Below, one piece after another: positions 56,474-64,000 of a stretch of DNA of 64,000 nucleotides. The notes under the pieces were generated by a model. It did not search any database. It was not told the DNA's origin and saw only the letters and a list, made by a program, of their open reading frames with translations. The stretch's first letter is position 1. Each line of letters starts with the position of its first letter. The position numbers were made by a program, and so were the translations under genes. This DNA comes from CAVTBX01 sp963733135 (GTDB taxonomy: Bacteria; Actinomycetota; Thermoleophilia; Gaiellales; Gaiellaceae): contig CAVTBX010000008.1 in assembly GCA_963733135.1 (NCBI GenBank), forward strand, positions 62,001 through 126,000, given 5' to 3'.

Positions 56474-57063
56474 ACGCGCGCCTCAAGGAGGCGCTCGATG
56501 TACTTCGCGAGGATGTCGACTTCGAGGTTCACTGCGTCGCCGGGCGCGAGCGAGCCGAGCGTCGTCGCCGCCAGCGTGTGCGGCACGAGCGCGATCGCGA
56601 AGGCACTGTCGTCGAGCGACGCCACCGTCAGGCTGACGCCTTCGACCGCCACGGAGCCCTTCTCGACGAGATAGCGCGTCAGCTCCGGCGCGGCCTCGAT
56701 CTCGAGTCGGGAGCCTTCCCCCTCGGCCTCGAGCGCACGAACGCGGCCGATGCCGTCGACGTGACCCTGCATCACGTGTCCACCCAGCGGCTCGCCTGCT
56801 CGGAGGGCGGGCTCGACGTTGACTGGAGCACCTGCCCCGACCCGGCCGAGCGAGCTCCGGCGGAGTGTCTCGGGGACGGCGTCGAAAGAGAGCGTGCCGT
56901 CCTCGACCGCCACCGTCGTCAGGCAGACGCCGTTGACCGAGACGGAGTCCCCGAGAGCCGTGCTGGCTGCGGTCTCCGGCGCACGGACGACGAGCCGCAG
57001 GCCGCCTTCGCCGCCCGTGGCAGATTCGACGCGGCCGACCTCCCGGACGATGCCCGTAAACAC
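56470..57063 (-). CDS. ribE: Riboflavin synthase alpha chain
   Basis: 197 residues from GTG 57063 (FTGIVREVGRVESA). Two lumazine-binding repeats: residues 1-95 (SVSVNGVCLTTVAVEDGTLS) and 96-190 (SVAVEGVSLTVASLDDSAFA), with GGHVMQGHVDGIGRV between. Converts two lumazine molecules to riboflavin. Confidence 0.95.
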   Translation of the reverse strand: MFTGIVREVGRVESATGGEGGLRLVVRAPETAASTALGDSVSVNGVCLTTVAVEDGTLSFDAVPETLRRSSLGRVGAGAPVNVEPALRAGEPLGGHVMQGHVDGIGRVRALEAEGEGSRLEIEAAPELTRYLVEKGSVAVEGVSLTVASLDDSAFAIALVPHTLAATTLGSLAPGDAVNLEVDILAKYIERLLEARV

Positions 57064-57128
57064 CCGGCGAGCATAGCCAGGCCGAGCCGTCGGCTCCGAG
57101 GGCCTCTGGCGCCGCTCGGCAGGCCGAG

Positions 57129-58043
57129 TCAGTAGCCGCGCGCGACGTCGATCAAGCCCACGAGCTCGCGACTGGCGGCGAAGCGGCGCACGTTCTCCTC
57201 GACACGGCGTGACAGGAGCTCGATCTCGAGGCGAGGCGGATTCGCGACGTGCGGCGTCACGAGGACGTTCTCGAGCTCCCAGAGCGGGTGTCCGTCGGGA
57301 AGCGGCTCGGGATCCGTGACGTCCAGGCAGGCACCGCCGAGGCGCTCGTCTCGGAGAGCGTCGACGAGTGCGTCCGTCTGGACGATCGCGCCGCGGGCTA
57401 CGTTCACGAGCCAACCGCTCGGGCCGATCAGGTCGAGCTCATGCGGGCCGATCAGCCCTCGCGTCTCGTCGGTGAGCGGGGCCGCGACGACGACGAAGTC
57501 GCTCTCCCTGAGAACCTCGTCGAGATCATCGAATCCGAGTGAACGGTCGGCGCCCGGCACCTCGCGCCCGGAGTGGGTCACAGCCAGAACGCGAACCTCG
57601 AACGGTCTCAGGCGCTTGATCACCGCCCGTCCGATCCCGCCGGCTCCGACAATGCCCACGGTCGCTCCGGCCAGTCGGCGTCCCTCGTCCTGCTCCCACC
57701 TCGTGCGCTTCGCCGCCTGCGGCAGCCTGCGCGCCGCAGCCAAGACGAATGCCAGCACGTGCTCGGCGACGTCGTCCGCGTAGGCGCCCTGGGCTCCTGT
57801 CCAGATCCGTCGGTCGTCAAGGAGTTTCTGCGCGAGCCAGCGGTCTACGCCGGCGGACGGAAGCTGCACCCAGCGGATCCCATCATGGAGCACGTCCGCG
57901 AGCTCGTCCGAGCGGCGCCAGGAGAGCCAGACGAGAGCTTCTGCCTCTCGAGGATCCTCGACGGGCATGCCGCCGCCCCGCTCCACGGCTCCTGCGATCT
58001 CGTCGTTCGGATCGGGGCCGATCCCGATGCGCGGGCTGCTCAC
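57129..58043 (-). CDS. D-2-hydroxyacid dehydrogenase family protein
   Basis: 304 residues. NAD-binding loop GATVGIVGAGGIGRAVIKRL; catalytic Arg in NVARGAIVQTDALVDALRD, Glu in DVTDPEPLPDGHPLW, His in VLVTPHVANPPRLE. It reduces or oxidises a 2-hydroxyacid. It lies between ribE and ribD and overlaps ribD by ATGA; no riboflavin step needs it, so the placement is unexplained. Confidence 0.92.
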   Translation of the reverse strand: MSSPRIGIGPDPNDEIAGAVERGGGMPVEDPREAEALVWLSWRRSDELADVLHDGIRWVQLPSAGVDRWLAQKLLDDRRIWTGAQGAYADDVAEHVLAFVLAAARRLPQAAKRTRWEQDEGRRLAGATVGIVGAGGIGRAVIKRLRPFEVRVLAVTHSGREVPGADRSLGFDDLDEVLRESDFVVVAAPLTDETRGLIGPHELDLIGPSGWLVNVARGAIVQTDALVDALRDERLGGACLDVTDPEPLPDGHPLWELENVLVTPHVANPPRLEIELLSRRVEENVRRFAASRELVGLIDVARGY

Positions 58044-59020
58044 GGCTCGTGCACGTAGGCGATCACGAGCAGATCGTCGCCGAGCCGCTCGACCTCGAGC
58101 CTAGAGAGGTGCAGCGCGTCGGCAACGGATCGCACCGCAGGGCCGGCGAAGAGGCCGGGCGCGTCGTCTCCCCCGACGAGCTTCGGCGCCACGAAGACGA
58201 GGAGCTTGTCGAGGAGTCCGGCCCGCAGGAACGACCCCGCGAGCGTCGGGCCGCCCTCGAGGAGGAGCGACTGCACGTCGTCGTCCGCAAGCCGCTCGAG
58301 CTCCCGCTCGAGAGGGCCGGAGAGAGGCTCGAGCTCCGAGCCTTCCGGAAGCGGCTCGTGGCCGAAGACGAGCCGGCGCGGCTGGCGCTCCGCCTCGACG
58401 TCCCGGGCGGTCAGTTGCGGCTGGTCGCGACGGGCCGTGCCTCCCCCGACCGCTACTGCGTCAGCCAGCGCACGGAGCTCATGGACGCGACGGCGGCTCT
58501 CAGGGCCCGAAACCCAGCGGGAGTCGCCCCCGGCCGCAGCGAGCCGGCCGTCGAGCGTCATCGCCGCTTTGTAGGTGACGAACGGCCGGTGCTTCGAAGC
58601 CCAGGTCAGGAAGGCCTCGTTCCCGCGGCGGATCCGACCCACGATCGGGCCATCTGCAAGCTCGGCTTCGACGCCCGCCTCGCGCAGGCGCTCGACCCCG
58701 CCCGCGGCCTTGGGATGCGGATCGCGCGCGCCGACGACCACCCGCGCAATTTCAGCGTCTACGATCGCCTCGACGCACGGGGGCGTCCGACCCTGATGCG
58801 CGCACGGCTCGAGGGTCGTGTAGAGCGTCGCGCCGCGAGCCTCCGCTCCCGCAGAGTCGAGCGCGATGCGCTCCGCATGGGGCAGGCCAGGCCGCTCGTG
58901 CCAACCCTCCCCGACGACCTCGCCGCTCCTAACGACCACGGCGCCGACCATCGGGTTCGGGCGCGTCGTCCCTCTTCCCCGCTCGGCGAGCTCGAGCGCG
59001 CGTTCGAGCGGATCGGTCAC
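58040..59020 (-). CDS. ribD: Bifunctional riboflavin deaminase-reductase
   Basis: 326 residues. Deaminase domain (1-145): zinc ligands H and C in RPGLPHAERIALDSAG and TTLEPCAHQGRTPPC. Reductase domain (about 150-326): PFVTYKAAMTLDGRLAAAGG and LLLEGGPTLAGSFLRAGLLD. Second and third steps of riboflavin synthesis. Overlaps rpe by ATGA. Confidence 0.95.
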   Translation of the reverse strand: MTDPLERALELAERGRGTTRPNPMVGAVVVRSGEVVGEGWHERPGLPHAERIALDSAGAEARGATLYTTLEPCAHQGRTPPCVEAIVDAEIARVVVGARDPHPKAAGGVERLREAGVEAELADGPIVGRIRRGNEAFLTWASKHRPFVTYKAAMTLDGRLAAAGGDSRWVSGPESRRRVHELRALADAVAVGGGTARRDQPQLTARDVEAERQPRRLVFGHEPLPEGSELEPLSGPLERELERLADDDVQSLLLEGGPTLAGSFLRAGLLDKLLVFVAPKLVGGDDAPGLFAGPAVRSVADALHLSRLEVERLGDDLLVIAYVHEP

Positions 59021-59697
59021 GTGATCGCCTCCGCGAGCCGGCCATAGGCCGCGCCTGGATCGCGCCCGTCGAAGACGGCGCTACCCGCGACGAAGAGGTT
59101 CGCGCCCGCCTCTCGGGCCGGGCCGATCGTCTTGGGGCCAATGCCGCCGTCCACCTGGACGTGCACCTCCGGAGGCAGTAGCCCACGCAGCTCGCGAATC
59201 CGGTCGAGCGCTTCGGGCATGAACGCCTGGCCCGAGTACCCGGGGTGGATGCTCATGCAGAGCACGAGATCGAACCCCTGGCCCGCCTCGGCCACCGGCG
59301 CGACCGGGGTTTCCGGGTTGAAGACAATCCCGACACCGAGCCCGAGATCGCGCACGAGCGCAGCCGTCCGCACGGAGTCGTCTGTTGCCTCGTAGTGAAA
59401 CGTGATGCTGTCGGCGCCGGCCTCCGCGAACTGCGCGAAGTGATGCTCGGGGTTGTCCACCATCAGGTGGCAGTCGAGAATCCCGTCCCGCTCATGGACG
59501 AGTGGCGCGATCGCCTTCAGGACGATCGGGCCCACGGTGACAGGCTCGATGAAGTGGCCGTCGCCGACGTCGAAGTGGAAGATCCGCGCGCCTGCGTCCA
59601 TGACGCGCCCGACCTCGTCGCCGAGCCCAGCGAAGTCGGCCGCGTAGAGCGACGGCTCAACCTCGGCAGGCCCCCGAACCCAGTCTTTCCAGCCCAT
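59017..59697 (-). CDS. rpe: Ribulose-phosphate 3-epimerase
   Basis: 226 residues. TIM barrel motifs: EPSLYAADFAGLGDEVGRVM, RIFHFDVGDGHFIEPVTVGP, DCHLMVDNPEHHFAQFAEAG, LCMSIHPGYSGQAFMPEALD, VQVDGGIGPKTIGPA. The first motif has A-A-D where the family often has S-A-D. Its product ribulose/xylulose phosphate pool links to ribulose 5-phosphate used by RibBA. Confidence 0.94.
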   Translation of the reverse strand: MGWKDWVRGPAEVEPSLYAADFAGLGDEVGRVMDAGARIFHFDVGDGHFIEPVTVGPIVLKAIAPLVHERDGILDCHLMVDNPEHHFAQFAEAGADSITFHYEATDDSVRTAALVRDLGLGVGIVFNPETPVAPVAEAGQGFDLVLCMSIHPGYSGQAFMPEALDRIRELRGLLPPEVHVQVDGGIGPKTIGPAREAGANLFVAGSAVFDGRDPGAAYGRLAEAIT

Positions 59698-59707
59698 CGC
59701 CGCGATC

Positions 59708-60943
59708 CTATGGGCGAATCCGCGCCACGAAGAACCCGGAGGTTCGGTGGACGTGTGGAAGCGTCAGGAGGAACTCCGGCCGGCGTGGATGCCTGAGCTC
59801 GGGCCGCTCGGCGCCGAGATCGTCCGTCGGGAGCCCGAGCGCGTCGACGACCTCCTCGTTCTCGGCGGCGTGGAGCGTGCAGACGGAGAACGTGATGGTT
59901 CCGCCGGGCGCGAGTCGCTCGACTGCGGCGCGCAGGAGCTCGAGCTGGAGCTCGGGCAGCGGCCCGGCACGCCAGCGGAGGTCGGGCCGGGAGGCAAGGA
60001 CGCCGAGCCCGGAGCACGGAGCGTCCACCAGGATCCGGTCGAACCAGCCGAGGTCGTGCGGGAGCTCACGCGCATCCGCCTGGACGACGCGAACGTTTGC
60101 CGCCCTGTGGCGGGCGAGCGTCTCCTCGAGCTCGCGGGCCCGGCCCGCGTTGAGCTCGACCGCGACGACCTCACCGGCGACCTCGGCAAGCTGGAGCGTC
60201 TTGCCGCCCGGCGCGGCGCAGAGGTCGAGCACACGCTCCCCCGGCCGAACGCCCACAGCGTCGCCCGCGAGTTGGGAGCCGAGACTGTGCGGCCGGGCGA
60301 GGCCGCTCGCCAGCCACTCGTCGGCCACGTACTCGACTCGCCGGGCGCGAGGAAAGCCGGGGACGGGCTCGCCGCCAAGCTCGTCGGGCGCCGCAGGCCC
60401 GACACGAACCACGGTCTCCTGCGACTCGTTTCCAGCCCGCATGAGCGCGAGCGCATCGTCCCGGCCCCACTCTCGCCACCAGGTCTCGGCGATCCAGTCG
60501 GGGTACGAGTGGCGGAGAGCCGCCTGCTCAGGCGTGCTCTCGGGAAGAGCATCGAGGAGCTCGCGGATCCCGGCGGTGAGGCGGCGCATGACCGCGTTAG
60601 TGAATCCGACGGCCCGCTCGAGACCGGCCCGGCGGACGAGCTCGACGCTCTCGTTCGCAGCCGCATGCTGCGGCACACCGCCGGCGAAACCGAGCTGGTA
60701 CGCACCCAGGCGGAGAGCCGCGCGCACCGGAGGGTCGAGCTTCCGAACCGGCCGCCTCCCGAGTGTCCCGATCGCGTGGTCGAGCGTCCGAACGCGCTGC
60801 ACTGTGCCGTAGGCAAGCTGCATCGCGAAGCGGCGATCGCGCTCGTCGAGGCCCTTCGCCTCCGACCTGAAGGCGCGATCCGCGTACGCGCCCTCCTCGA
60901 AGACGCGGCGCACGACCTCGTACGCGACCTGCCTCGCCGTCAC
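59708..60943 (-). CDS. rsmB: 16S rRNA (cytosine967-C5)-methyltransferase RsmB
   Basis: 411 residues. N-terminal NusB-like domain (ARQVAYEVVRRVFEEGAYAD...AAANESVELVRRAG), SAM site LDLCAAPGGKTLQLAEVAG, and the catalytic DAPCSGLGVLASRPDLRW. fmt-rsmB linkage is conserved; overlaps fmt by ATGA. Confidence 0.95.
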   Translation of the reverse strand: MTARQVAYEVVRRVFEEGAYADRAFRSEAKGLDERDRRFAMQLAYGTVQRVRTLDHAIGTLGRRPVRKLDPPVRAALRLGAYQLGFAGGVPQHAAANESVELVRRAGLERAVGFTNAVMRRLTAGIRELLDALPESTPEQAALRHSYPDWIAETWWREWGRDDALALMRAGNESQETVVRVGPAAPDELGGEPVPGFPRARRVEYVADEWLASGLARPHSLGSQLAGDAVGVRPGERVLDLCAAPGGKTLQLAEVAGEVVAVELNAGRARELEETLARHRAANVRVVQADARELPHDLGWFDRILVDAPCSGLGVLASRPDLRWRAGPLPELQLELLRAAVERLAPGGTITFSVCTLHAAENEEVVDALGLPTDDLGAERPELRHPRRPEFLLTLPHVHRTSGFFVARIRP

Positions 60944-61755
60944 CGCGGGCGACGGCCCCGCAGGTACTCGGAAGCGCTCATGCGCCGCCGGCCGTCGGGC
61001 TGCACCTCGAGGAGCTCGACGGCTCCTGCGACGAGCTCGGAGTCCGACCCGGCGGGGCGCGCTTTCCAGACGATCAGCGGCCGCCCGTCGACGACTCCAC
61101 GGGCGCCGATGTGAGGCGAGAGAGCACGCACGCGGTTCACGAGCTCGTCCGCCGGCCGCGTCCAGTCGAGCTCGCGGTCGCCGGCCTCGATCTTGTCCGC
61201 ATAGGTCACACCGGCCTCAGGCTGAGCTTCGAAGCCGGGCCCGCGCAGCACTTCGCCGAGCAGCTCGACGGCGAGCGCCGCGGCACGGTCGAACACGGCG
61301 CCGGCATCGTCCTCCCGCCCGACCGGGAATGACCGCTGGGCCGCGATCGGCCCTGCGTCCAGCTCCGGCGTCGTGCGATGGATCGTCACGCCGGTCTCTT
61401 CGTCCCCGGCCATGAGCGCGCGCTCGACCGGCGCCGCGCCGCGCCAGCGCGGGAGCAGCGAGGGGTGCACGTTCAGCCAGAGCCGCTCAGTGAGCAGCGC
61501 CTCCGGGATCAGGACTCCGTAGGCGGCCACGACAACCGCCTCGGCGTCGCCCGGGAAGACACTCAGACGCTCTGGTTGCACGACCGGAATGCCAAGCCGT
61601 TCGGCCACCTCCTTGGCGGGCGGGGACGCCACCTGGCGGCCGCGGCCTCGCGGCCGGTCGGGCCGGGTCAGCAGGAGCTCGATGTCGTGCCGCGCGGCGA
61701 GCCCTTCCAGAACCGCGGCCCCGAACGGCGCCGTCGCCGCGACGGCAAGCTTCAA
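60940..61755 (-). CDS. fmt: Methionyl-tRNA formyltransferase
   Basis: 271 residues, shorter than the usual ~310. Formyltransferase core: NVHPSLLPRWRGAAPVERAL (S-L-L-P), MAGDEETGVTIHRTTPELDA, and ADKIEAGDRELDWTRPADEL in the C-terminal domain. The N-terminal Rossmann half is compact. It formylates initiator Met-tRNA. Overlaps def by ATGA. Confidence 0.95.
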   Translation of the reverse strand: MKLAVAATAPFGAAVLEGLAARHDIELLLTRPDRPRGRGRQVASPPAKEVAERLGIPVVQPERLSVFPGDAEAVVVAAYGVLIPEALLTERLWLNVHPSLLPRWRGAAPVERALMAGDEETGVTIHRTTPELDAGPIAAQRSFPVGREDDAGAVFDRAAALAVELLGEVLRGPGFEAQPEAGVTYADKIEAGDRELDWTRPADELVNRVRALSPHIGARGVVDGRPLIVWKARPAGSDSELVAGAVELLEVQPDGRRRMSASEYLRGRRPR

Positions 61756-62333
61756 CGCAACGGGCCGAGAACGGGCTGCGGCCGGAGCATCGCAAGTGCC
61801 TCCTTGCGACCCTCGGGACTCGCGCGGTCAAGGATCAGGACTCCGTCGAGGTGATCGACCTCGTGCTGGAGCACCCGCGCGGCAAGACCGTCGGCCTCGA
61901 TCGTGAGCTCTTCTCCGTCCGGGGACGATGCCTCGATCACGACGGACACAGGGCGCTCGACGCCGACGACGACAGTCGCCGCTCCGAGCGACAGGCACCC
62001 CTCGTCCGCCGCCTCGACCTCGTCCGAGGCGGAGACGACGCGAGGATTGACGAGCGCGCGGACCGGGTCGGCCTCGTCGGTCTGGTAGACGAGGACTCGT
62101 TGCAGCACGCCGATCTGCGGCGCAGCGAGCCCAACTCCGCGGGCCTCCTGCATGAGCGAGCCCATCCGCTCTGCGAGCGCCTCGAGCGGCTCGTCGAAGA
62201 GCTCGACCTCCTTGGCCTTCATCCGGAGCACCGGGTCCGGGTACTGCCGCACCTGACCGAGCGCGAGCTGCCGGCGCGCCTCGCGCTCGGCGTCGAGCTG
62301 TTCGTCCCTGATCTGGCCCTCAACCTCGGTCAC
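61752..62333 (-). CDS. def: Peptide deformylase
   Basis: 193 residues from GTG 62333. Three metal motifs: GVGLAAPQIGV, EGCLSLGA (metal Cys) and QHEVDHLDGVL (H-E-x-x-H). The ~35 residues before the fold are acidic/basic and may be flexible. Removes the formyl group placed by Fmt; gene order def-fmt is classical. Confidence 0.95.
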   Translation of the reverse strand: MTEVEGQIRDEQLDAEREARRQLALGQVRQYPDPVLRMKAKEVELFDEPLEALAERMGSLMQEARGVGLAAPQIGVLQRVLVYQTDEADPVRALVNPRVVSASDEVEAADEGCLSLGAATVVVGVERPVSVVIEASSPDGEELTIEADGLAARVLQHEVDHLDGVLILDRASPEGRKEALAMLRPQPVLGPLR

Positions 62334-62353
62334 GGCGGATGAGTGTATCCCCG

Positions 62354-62770
62354 TCAGACCGTGCTTCCGGGGGCAGCCGTGACCTGCTCCCAGCGCGTGA
62401 TCTTGCCATCGCGGACGGTGAAGAGAGCAGTGGCGTTCTGCCCCGGGCCGTCGCACGGTGACGTCTGGCTGTCACGGAGCAGGAAGGTCGCTCGGACGAC
62501 GCCGTCGGACTCGCTGAGCTCGACGATACGACCGTTGCAGGGCAACCCCTCGTTCCACGCGACCGCATCCGCGTGGTCGGCAAGACGGAACTCGGTCTCG
62601 CCTTGAACCACGATCGCGCCTGACGCGAAGAGGTCGGCGGCCGCGTCGTTTCGGTCGGCGTTCAGCGCCTCGCTCCACGAGCGCACGATGTCGGCCGCAG
62701 ACGGGTCCGAGCCGCTGCAGCCGGCGAGGAGCGCCAACGCCGCGAGGCAGATCAGAGCGAGCCGCATCAT
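62354..62770 (-). CDS. NTF2-like lipoprotein
   Basis: 138 residues. Lipoprotein signal MRLALICLAALALLAGC with lipobox LLAG-C; mature part resembles SnoaL/NTF2-like folds (AADIVRSWSEALNADRNDAA, then GKITRWEQVTAAPG). One pair of Cys may form a disulfide. Role unknown. It overlaps the priA stop by ATGA, inserted between priA and def. Confidence 0.8.
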   Translation of the reverse strand: MMRLALICLAALALLAGCSGSDPSAADIVRSWSEALNADRNDAAADLFASGAIVVQGETEFRLADHADAVAWNEGLPCNGRIVELSESDGVVRATFLLRDSQTSPCDGPGQNATALFTVRDGKITRWEQVTAAPGSTV

Positions 62771-64000
62771 CCGAGGCTCTGGGGATCGACGTCCACGACA
62801 GCGCTCAGGCTATCCCGGCGCATCGCGGGTGCTGCGGCGGCGAGCAGACGCCCGGCCCGAGAGGCCACCGGACGCGAGTTGCCGGTCTTCGCGAGGAGCT
62901 GAGCACGGAACCGATCGCGGAGGCGCAGCAGCGGCGCCGGGCCGAGGAGCTCGGTGTCAGGCAGCCCCTCGAGCCCGGCGCGAAGCTGCTCGAGGACGGC
63001 GCGCGGCCCGTCGGCGGAAGGGCCAGAGGCGACCACGCGGACGATCTGGCGAAACGGCGGGTAGCCGAGCTCACGACGCCGCTCGAGCTCTCCGGCGAGG
63101 AACTCCTCCACTCCGTGACGAGCAGCGAGCGCGATCGGCCGCGCGTCGGGCTGATACGTCTGAACGAGCACCCGGCCGGGCGCGTCGCGACCACTCCTGC
63201 CCGCGAGCTGCGTGACGAGCCCGAAGGTGCGCTCCTCTGCGCGGAAGTCCGGCAGCGCCAGCCCGGTGTCGGCGTCGACGACCGCAGCGAGAGCGACGCC
63301 CTCGAAGTGATGCCCCTTGGCCACCATCTGAGTCCCCAGCAACACGCCACGTTCACTTTCTCGGAACTGATTCAATGCCTCGGCGAGCCGGGCCGGGTGA
63401 GCCGCAGTGTCCGCGTCGAGCCGCACGAGCTCGAGCTCTGGCAGTCGGGCCGCTAGCTCCTGCTCGAGCCGCTCTGTTCCTGCGCCGAGCTGGGCCAGCT
63501 CGGCCGACCCGCAGACCGGGCAGCGCTCGGGCTGCTCCGCCCGGAAGCCGCAGTGGTGGCAGTGAAGGCGCCGATCTGAGTGCAACGTCAGCGCGACGTC
63601 GCAGCGCTCGCAGCGGAGGGTGAGCCCGCAGGCGCGGCAGTGGATCGCGGGCGCGACCCCGCGCCGGTTGAGGAGCAGAACGGCCCGCCCGCCGTTGTCG
63701 GCGATGCTCCCGAGCTCTTCGAGGAGCGGTGCCGAGAGCGGGTAGCCGGCCTCGCGGCGCAGGTCGACGACCTTCACGGGGGGCAGCTTTCCGACCAGTC
63801 GCTTGCCGAGCTCGAGATGCTCGAGCCGGAGCCAGCTCTCGGGTCGCGGGGTGGCGGTGCCGTACACGACGACCGCGTTCTCGAGTGCGCCCCGCTTGGC
63901 CGCAACCGTGCGGGCGTCGTAGCGGGGGTCGGATTCCTGCTTGTAGGAGCTGTCCTGCTCCTCGTCGACGCAGATCAGCCCCAGCGGAGCCACCGGCGCG
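62767..64000 (-). CDS. priA: Primosomal protein PriA, C-terminal part (5' end outside window)
   Basis: The frame enters from the right edge (reading APVAPLGLICVDEEQDSSYK) and ends at 62767, about 411 codons. The D-E-E-Q motif (Walker B), two zinc-binding clusters CRACGLTLRCERC and CHHCG...CPVCG, and QLAGRSGRDAPGRVLVQTYQ (motif VI) identify PriA. It restarts replication. This actinobacterial form is probably helicase-modified, but the Walker A region is not in the window. Confidence 0.93.
   Translation of the reverse strand, partial: APVAPLGLICVDEEQDSSYKQESDPRYDARTVAAKRGALENAVVVYGTATPRPESWLRLEHLELGKRLVGKLPPVKVVDLRREAGYPLSAPLLEELGSIADNGGRAVLLLNRRGVAPAIHCRACGLTLRCERCDVALTLHSDRRLHCHHCGFRAEQPERCPVCGSAELAQLGAGTERLEQELAARLPELELVRLDADTAAHPARLAEALNQFRESERGVLLGTQMVAKGHHFEGVALAAVVDADTGLALPDFRAEERTFGLVTQLAGRSGRDAPGRVLVQTYQPDARPIALAARHGVEEFLAGELERRRELGYPPFRQIVRVVASGPSADGPRAVLEQLRAGLEGLPDTELLGPAPLLRLRDRFRAQLLAKTGNSRPVASRAGRLLAAAAPAMRRDSLSAVVDVDPQSLG

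Noticed and set aside
57061..59000. FMN riboswitch for the riboflavin genes
   Set aside because: The genes overlap or nearly touch through most of the cluster, leaving no room, and no RFN core was seen.

Overview
The window is about 64 kb of GC-rich (roughly two-thirds G+C) bacterial chromosome. Gene content and order point to an actinobacterium: SARP/BTAD regulator, WhiG/FliA-type sigma factor, an rpmB-DAK2-degV-recG-rsmD-coaD block, and short overlapping genes joined by ATGA or GTGA. Protein style suggests a deep lineage such as Thermoleophilia/Gaiellales rather than Streptomyces or Mycobacterium; this placement is inference. Nearly all genes lie on the minus strand.

Layout. 1-880: the edge of a decayed prophage (excisionase-like HTH gene and a frameshifted HK97-type capsid gene) beside tRNA-Gly(GCC). 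900-10,000: RNase HI, a NIF3-like protein, an oxidoreductase/aldehyde dehydrogenase pair, small proteins, a divergent EF-G-like GTPase and a FliA/WhiG-type sigma factor. 10,240-12,800: tRNA-Trp followed by a sparse accessory patch of small orphan genes, one led by a 13-codon ORF with a near-perfect Shine-Dalgarno sequence. 12,880-17,760: LysE exporter and a three-gene molybdenum hydroxylase operon. 17,760-27,430: membrane proteins, MFS exporter, ATP-grasp enzyme, a MetE-like zinc methyltransferase overlapping an ammonia-lyase homologue that has lost its MIO triad, an orphan osmoprotectant-binding lipoprotein, amidohydrolase and PLP enzyme.

27,450-47,650 is housekeeping: dprA, comM, yraN, rnhB, rplS, lepB, trmD, rimM, khpA, rpsP, ffh, then dodecin, SDR, MscS, ftsY, smc, rnc, acpP, plsX, rpmF, yceD, coaD and rsmD. 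47,620-64,000 continues with recG, cupin, degV, a stand-alone response regulator, a DAK2 gene broken by several single-base frameshifts, rpmB, a riboflavin cluster (ribH, ribBA, ribE, ribD) interleaved with two unrelated genes, then rpe, rsmB, fmt, def and the C-terminal part of priA, which runs off the right edge.

The most unusual content is non-coding. At least five dispersed intergenic repeat families occur: (a) a 105-168 bp inverted-repeat (MITE-like) element between convergent genes whose termini carry the neighbours' TAG stop codons; (b) a two-hairpin element with a conserved TATGGA linker, GNRA-type loops and compensatory stem changes; (c) a roughly 60 bp hairpin element in three clear copies plus one decayed copy; (d) GTAGGGGC-headed REP-like palindromes with interchangeable stems; (e) a GGTGCCTGGCACC palindrome pair. 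Several conserved genes (coxL-like, trmD, cupin, rnc) also lack a canonical start codon where homology expects the N-terminus. No transposase, CRISPR array, rRNA or convincing riboswitch was seen.
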